Assembly: GCA_036245525.1 (NCBI GenBank)
Contig: BTPG01000001.1
Span: 174,070,078-174,134,077 of the forward strand
DNA from: Semisulcospira habei
Taxonomy: Eukaryota; Mollusca; Gastropoda; Semisulcospiridae
Direction of reading: 5' to 3'
DNA length: 64,000 nucleotides
Part shown: in pieces, positions 59,561-64,000 of the stretch
Layout: each line of letters starts with the position of its first letter
Numbering within the stretch: position 1 is the first letter of the stretch
Translations under genes and position numbers: made by a program
Notes under the pieces: generated by a model
The model's input: only the letters and a program-made list of their open reading frames with translations
Told to the model about the DNA's origin: nothing
Databases searched by the model: none

Positions 59561-60805
59561 ATGGAATTTAAATCACCAACAATTGCCATTGTAAACGCGT
59601 TTCAATTTAACGTGGATGCCAAGTATAATGTTGCACCAACTTATGACCAGAAAATAATTCAGTTAAATCAGCTTGATATTGCTGTGTCTGAACAAGATTT
59701 ATTTCAAGTGAAAGTACCAAACCCATTTGACCATTACCTAAACCCTCCAATTACAGATGACTCTACTGCAAGAAAGTGGTCTTCAAGTCCACTACAGATG
59801 TTTCAAAACCAACTTAACTTTGCTATACTATGCTCAACTACAGGCTGTGGCGTTTCTTTTACAGACCATTTGAATCACTCAAACAAACTGATTAGGTCTG
59901 TGTATCGTTTTCACATGTATTACCAGCTTAGAAGAATACTGTCAGAACTGCATACCCCACTGCCCACTGAATCCAGTTTTAATCAGTTTAACAATCCCAT
60001 GGATTTGAAAGCATTTGAACGGATCTGTAATGAATTTAACATCAGTACAAAGTATGACTTTACACAAAAACTTGATGATCACAATGGTATGGGTACATTG
60101 TATTATGCTATGAGTCACAGACAATACCCTCAAGATTATTACCCTGGTTACACTTCATTCTCATCAAAATCACAAGTCTGGTTAGGATCAATAGAACAGA
60201 AACAGTCAAACGCATGGACCACATTTGTCTTAGATAAATCTGACGGGTTTACTCAAGCAGGAGTCGAGCGCGTCAATGAGTCTATCAGAACATATGTTTG
60301 GTGTTTACTAGGAGCACAATCACTAACAAAATCAAACATTTTGAATGGAAGTGGTAAATTTGAAGCACAAAAACAGTTTCTTGCAAATCTTGAAGATTCA
60401 ATTAACTCAACAGTTGATCTCCCGTCTAGCATACAGCGTTACCAAGACGTTTTAAGATATGCCAGATCAAAAGTTGACTTTGTAGTTGGCATCGGGTTAT
60501 ACATGTTACCATCTGACCTTCAACTCCAAATGGGTACAATAACAAATTATAATAATGAAATCATTGTTGCAGGTGTTGGTCAAAAACTCGGTCTCAATCA
60601 ATCTGTAAACTTAGGAGCAACAACCACACACGTACAGCCGTTAAAATCATTACAGATGGTAACACCCCCGACCCCGGCCCCAGCCCCCACATCGGCACTC
60701 ATACAATCAGTACAGTCAACCCCTGACACACATGAGTCGGAAAGAACAGCATTGGTAATAGGTCTCACTGGATTAGGGGTATTACTTCTTTACCTGTTTC
60801 ATTAA
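59561..60805 (+). CDS. conserved structural-type protein, 414 aa, C-terminal anchor (copy C)
   Basis: Intact. Core near identical to A and B, with single replacements such as HMYYQLRR and FNQFNNPMDLKAFE. Pro linker PTPAPAPTSALIQ. Anchor at the C-terminus preserved. Overlaps the convergent 406-aa gene by 24 bp. Confidence 0.8.
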   Translation: MEFKSPTIAIVNAFQFNVDAKYNVAPTYDQKIIQLNQLDIAVSEQDLFQVKVPNPFDHYLNPPITDDSTARKWSSSPLQMFQNQLNFAILCSTTGCGVSFTDHLNHSNKLIRSVYRFHMYYQLRRILSELHTPLPTESSFNQFNNPMDLKAFERICNEFNISTKYDFTQKLDDHNGMGTLYYAMSHRQYPQDYYPGYTSFSSKSQVWLGSIEQKQSNAWTTFVLDKSDGFTQAGVERVNESIRTYVWCLLGAQSLTKSNILNGSGKFEAQKQFLANLEDSINSTVDLPSSIQRYQDVLRYARSKVDFVVGIGLYMLPSDLQLQMGTITNYNNEIIVAGVGQKLGLNQSVNLGATTTHVQPLKSLQMVTPPTPAPAPTSALIQSVQSTPDTHESERTALVIGLTGLGVLLLYLFH

Positions 60806-62002
60806 ATAACCCACTATTAACCCTCCTACTGTCACCAAAAAGACCCACACATGTTCTGCCATAAACCCTACTGCCTTTGCCGCTGTACTAATCAGCCAAC
60901 TGACAACAGTGCCTATAATGCCAGGCAAAGCGTCCATTGCTTTCACAGCCAATTTCTTAAGCAAGTCTGATATGTGAGACAGTTGTTTCTTTACCCACGA
61001 CTGTAAGTCTTTTGGATCTGTGGGGACTGGGGTTGGTGGTGCTGGAGGTGGAGAACCACCCCCGGAGACAGCCAACACAACTGTACTGATAATAAACCCC
61101 AGAGCTGTAATTAAACTGGCAATTGTGATACCTTGTTCTCTGAAAAGTGTTTTTAGTCTCTCAGCCAGAGTAGTGTCTTCGTGAAGTATTTTCTGAATAG
61201 TTTCTCTAATCCTGTTGACCTGTGATTTTAGTTTTTGTCTCCCAATACTAATCGCTTCTAACCTTCCTGATCTTTCTATCTGCAAATCATTTAATCTGTG
61301 CTGTATTCTTTCTTTCATTTCTGTGTCAAGATTCTCATTGTCTGCTGTAGCCAGTTTCTCTTTTTCACGTTCTATGTGTTTATCAAGCTCTCCTAGTTTG
61401 GCTAAATTATTTACCATCTCACCTCTTATTGTCTGCAGTGATTTATCCAAACCCATAATCTCCCTCATTGACAAAGGTGGATCATCTATTGTTTTCAAAG
61501 CGTCATTTATTTGTCCTTCAGTAAATGAGGTTTCTTGTATCACTGTGTTTGCTATTTCTGGTAGGCTTGTTACTGGTGCCATTTCAATTTGTTGCCCTGT
61601 TGGCAACTTTGTTTGCGTGTCGTGAAGAACACTAACAAGTCTTGGGGGAACAGGAGACCCTCCAATACCAAGGTATCTTGCCAACCCAGAGTTACCACCG
61701 ACTTCACCTTTAATTGTACTTAAAGCCCTAAACTTAGAAGGATTATTTTTATGTGTTAGATTTATTTTCCCTCTGTCTGTATTTACAAATAAGTGTCCTT
61801 TATCATATTCAAACTGATTAGGATCTATTACATCTGGGCGCACTCCAACACTGTCATAAAATGAGTTTACTTTGTCTTTTAACAGTTCATGATGCATACT
61901 ACTACTACTAGTTACCATTCCAGACATATCTGTGATACTGGTATCATAGTCATTCATGTCATCCATTTCAAAATCTTCATGATTAAATCCTCCTGCTGCC
62001 AT
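60782..62002 (-). CDS. coiled-coil membrane protein, 406 aa (copy C)
   Basis: Intact. The N-terminal 110 residues are clearly diverged from A and B (MNDYDTSITDMSGMV in place of the TDM repeats), while the coiled coil and both membrane segments are nearly unchanged. The variable N-terminus is probably exposed. It carries the DNENLDTEM unit like B. Confidence 0.78.
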   Translation of the reverse strand: MAAGGFNHEDFEMDDMNDYDTSITDMSGMVTSSSSMHHELLKDKVNSFYDSVGVRPDVIDPNQFEYDKGHLFVNTDRGKINLTHKNNPSKFRALSTIKGEVGGNSGLARYLGIGGSPVPPRLVSVLHDTQTKLPTGQQIEMAPVTSLPEIANTVIQETSFTEGQINDALKTIDDPPLSMREIMGLDKSLQTIRGEMVNNLAKLGELDKHIEREKEKLATADNENLDTEMKERIQHRLNDLQIERSGRLEAISIGRQKLKSQVNRIRETIQKILHEDTTLAERLKTLFREQGITIASLITALGFIISTVVLAVSGGGSPPPAPPTPVPTDPKDLQSWVKKQLSHISDLLKKLAVKAMDALPGIIGTVVSWLISTAAKAVGFMAEHVWVFLVTVGGLIVGYLMKQVKK

Positions 62003-62042
62003 TGTTTTATTAATTTATTATTTTTTATTGTGCATAATAAAA
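62003..62042. promoter_or_regulatory. 40-bp divergent promoter spacer (copy C)
   Basis: Identical in length to A and B, ending GTGCATAATAAAA before the capsid ATG. Confidence 0.55.
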
Positions 62043-63326
62043 ATGACACAGTCTTACGGATCAAAGTTAGACCCATACAGAAAACTACGTGAGCCTCTGG
62101 GTGTTAAGGGCATAAGACAATCAATCGTCATCACAAACAATCCAAGTACCATAGACCAGAACCAAACACTTACAGTCAAGTTTCCAAACCTAGGCCCCAG
62201 TGACGTTATTGTTCCTGGCACTGCACGCCTAGCATTTAATATTGAACTATCATCAGATGCAGACATAAACAGAACACTGGTTAACAATCTTGGCAGAGCA
62301 ATTGTTAGAACTATTAAAGTAAAACTTGAAGGACAGGAAGTGTTTAGTCTTGACGACTCAGATGTATTTTACTGTTACAAAGATCTTTGGCTTACAAGAG
62401 AAGAACGAGAAGATCGTATTTACCAAGGCATACAGTCTGATAATGTTGGGAAACTTCGAATCGACGCCGGAGATAAAGTAACTAATACAGCCATGGATGT
62501 TATAATGGCCGAAACATATGGATCCAGATTCTACATTCCACTTGAGTTTGAAATCCTAACAGCTCATCTGCCTTATTATCAAGGGGCACTGAATGACCGT
62601 CTGAGTTTTGAACTAACCTTCAATGACTACTCCAAAGTTATTAAATCATCTGATCTTAGTGCAACATATAAGATCTCTAACATTTCCTTGGAATATGAAA
62701 TTGTCACACACACTGAACTAGCCAGACTCATTCAAAATCAGTATCAGTCAAGACTTCCAATTTATTATGACAGGGTGATTAGACATAGTTTAATACCCAA
62801 AGACAAAAGCGACCCAATGTGGAACATAAACTTAAACACGCCTGCTAGGTCACTGAAAGGTATTCTTATGTTGTTTGTTGAACCAGCAGATCCATACAAA
62901 CGGGATTCAGAAAAATTCTACAATCCTAAGATTACACATTTGTCCTGCACAATTGAAGGCCGCCCTAATCAAGTGTACGCGTCTGGAATGTTACCTTATC
63001 AACACTACGATGAGATCACAAAATATTTTGCAGGAGGAAGGATTAGAGATAAACCAGCAAACATTGCGTGCAAAGATCTACATCTGTATGACATTAGGAT
63101 TGGTCAATACCTGACAAACAAGTATGCACTGTGGTTAGACCTGCGTAGTACAGATGATGACTATCTTCATGGGTCAGGACGTACTGTCGAGAACGGTAGT
63201 GATGGAATAACAATTCAGATACAAAAGAAGGTTGAAACTGCTGCAGCCATAAACATATATTTGTATCTAATTTATGACGCACAACTCAATATTGCAGAAA
63301 GCAGACTGAGTGGACACATATATTAA
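62043..63326 (+). CDS. double-jelly-roll major capsid protein candidate (copy C)
   Basis: 427 residues, intact. The variable positions again cluster near residue 145-160 (VTNTAMDVIMAETYGSRF) and 205-212 (SSDLSATYKI). The framework blocks FPNLGPSDVIVPGTARLAF and LPYYQGALNDRLSFELTF are unchanged. A capsid role is inferred from the fold-like pattern and from the neighbouring packaging ATPase. Confidence 0.75.
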   Translation: MTQSYGSKLDPYRKLREPLGVKGIRQSIVITNNPSTIDQNQTLTVKFPNLGPSDVIVPGTARLAFNIELSSDADINRTLVNNLGRAIVRTIKVKLEGQEVFSLDDSDVFYCYKDLWLTREEREDRIYQGIQSDNVGKLRIDAGDKVTNTAMDVIMAETYGSRFYIPLEFEILTAHLPYYQGALNDRLSFELTFNDYSKVIKSSDLSATYKISNISLEYEIVTHTELARLIQNQYQSRLPIYYDRVIRHSLIPKDKSDPMWNINLNTPARSLKGILMLFVEPADPYKRDSEKFYNPKITHLSCTIEGRPNQVYASGMLPYQHYDEITKYFAGGRIRDKPANIACKDLHLYDIRIGQYLTNKYALWLDLRSTDDDYLHGSGRTVENGSDGITIQIQKKVETAAAINIYLYLIYDAQLNIAESRLSGHIY

Positions 63327-63345
63327 AATTATATTGTGTATTAAA

Positions 63346-63957
63346 ATGAACCGGAGCTTAATGACACTCGATCCACACTGTGGCTTATTTTGTGGTGCCA
63401 CAGGCTGTGGAAAAACTGAATTTGTTCTTAATCTGTTACAAACAAGATACATATACCATTTCGAAAACATTGTAATATTTTGTCCTACGATAAAACACAA
63501 CAAAGCTTATCACAACCGTTTATTCATTTGGACTGACAGCAACATATACTTAGTCGACCCTGAGAAAAAACTGAATGACTACCTGCTGTATTTTTACAAA
63601 CAATTTGAAGGACAGCCAACGTTGTTCATAGTCGATGACTGTTCTGCAGAGAAAGACATTGTTAAGAAAAGAAACACACTGGCAGAACTTGCCTTTAGTG
63701 GCAGACATGCAAACATAAGTGTATGGATTCTCACTCAGAAATATAATGCTGTACTGAAAGATTTTCGAGAACAGTTAAAGTTTATATGTTTGTTTTACTG
63801 TAAGGATCGTGACAGCTTTGAAGACTGTCTCAGAGAAAACGATGTCATCCCAAATAAGCATGAACGAGACTGTTTAAAAAATAAACTGAAATCGACTAAG
63901 CACTTAAAGCTTATTTTAAAGACAGATCAGCCCACTGGGTATGGGTTAGTAAATTAA
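63346..63957 (+). CDS. A32/FtsK-HerA-type packaging ATPase (copy C)
   Basis: 203 residues, intact. Walker A CGATGCGKTEF and Walker B LFIVDDCS. It has the FEN tripeptide after YIYH that copy A lost, confirming that A carries a deletion. ATG after TTGTGTATTAAA as in the other copies. Confidence 0.9.
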   Translation: MNRSLMTLDPHCGLFCGATGCGKTEFVLNLLQTRYIYHFENIVIFCPTIKHNKAYHNRLFIWTDSNIYLVDPEKKLNDYLLYFYKQFEGQPTLFIVDDCSAEKDIVKKRNTLAELAFSGRHANISVWILTQKYNAVLKDFREQLKFICLFYCKDRDSFEDCLRENDVIPNKHERDCLKNKLKSTKHLKLILKTDQPTGYGLVN

Positions 63958-63983
63958 TTTATCTTTTTGGTTTGTCTTTAAAA

Positions 63984-64000
63984 ATGACAGACAGACAAAA
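63984..64000 (+). CDS. start of the 115-aa conserved element protein (copy C, cut by window end)
   Basis: The first codons, ATG ACA GAC AGA CAA, match the start of the 115-aa gene of A and B with one replacement. The spacer before it reads TTTTTGGTTTGTCTTTAAAA. Its position right after the ATPase shows that copy C has the same module order as copy B. Confidence 0.75.

Larger units (their letters stand above)
56926..64000. mobile_element. Polinton/Maverick-class element, copy C (runs off the window)
   Basis: Starts at least at GTTACTGTTGATGTGAC, a diverged copy of the subterminal sequence of B and A. Gene order 224-aa-type, 292-aa-type, penton-like, 414 aa, 406 aa, capsid and ATPase is as in copy A. 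The last 17 bases begin the 115-aa gene, so the module order is that of copy B. It is the most diverged copy (for example in the membrane protein), though its genes are mostly intact. Confidence 0.9.

Overview
The window is animal nuclear DNA, most likely from a gastropod mollusc. Two things point there: a short secreted prohormone at 14476-14742 (minus strand) whose mature region reads as a molluscan egg-laying-hormone (ELH/CDCH) type amidated peptide, and a setting made of LINEs, SINEs, hairpin MITEs and microsatellites. Nothing looks bacterial: there are no operons with ribosome binding sites, no CRISPR arrays, and I recognise no rRNA or tRNA gene. The species cannot be named from the sequence.

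Layout. 1-1389: fragment of a CR1/L2-like LINE. 1390-5065: intergenic DNA with hairpin repeats. 5066-7150: G-rich degenerate repeat. 7400-11515: minus-strand LINE with endonuclease, reverse transcriptase and RNase H, broken by frameshifts and by a SINE with perfect target duplication; it abuts an LTR-like segment (11516-12490). 13270-13890: a LINE 3' end. 13900-15500: inverted GT/CA-rich repeats flanking the ELH-like gene. 15500-20040: intergenic DNA rich in four families of small hairpin repeats. 20042-21832: a foldback-like structure of 120-bp tandem units in opposite orientations, plus a 208-bp inverted-repeat element. 21833-53570 and 56926-64000: three copies (A, B, C) of one Polinton/Maverick-class virus-like element.

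The Polinton-like element. Copy B is complete at both ends: 36235-53570, about 17.3 kb, terminal inverted repeats of about 1.37 kb, termini AG...CT, flanked by a 5-bp duplication GAGGC. It encodes a protein-primed type DNA polymerase B, a retroviral-type integrase, an A32/FtsK-like packaging ATPase, a double-jelly-roll capsid candidate, a penton-like candidate and nine further conserved proteins, several with membrane segments. Integrase and polymerase would insert and copy the DNA; capsid proteins and ATPase would make and fill particles. No maturation protease is recognisable. Each copy carries its own small lesions, so all are young relics.

Most notable. (1) The 229-aa-type membrane protein in A and B ends on a perfect U_UUA_AAC slippery heptamer. 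The -1 frame then stays open for 42 codons and ends in fused PSAP and PPxY late-domain motifs; the extension is conserved as protein in all three copies. This suggests a programmed frameshift adding an ESCRT-recruiting tail. (2) The half of the element carrying integrase and polymerase is inverted in copy A relative to B and C, with breakpoints in promoter spacers. (3) Each TIR of copy B carries a captured 5' fragment of one of the element's own genes followed by about 450 bp of AGGTCA nuclear-receptor half-sites. (4) Nearly every element gene starts directly on an A-rich AATAAAAATG-type box, with divergent spacers of only 24-40 bp.
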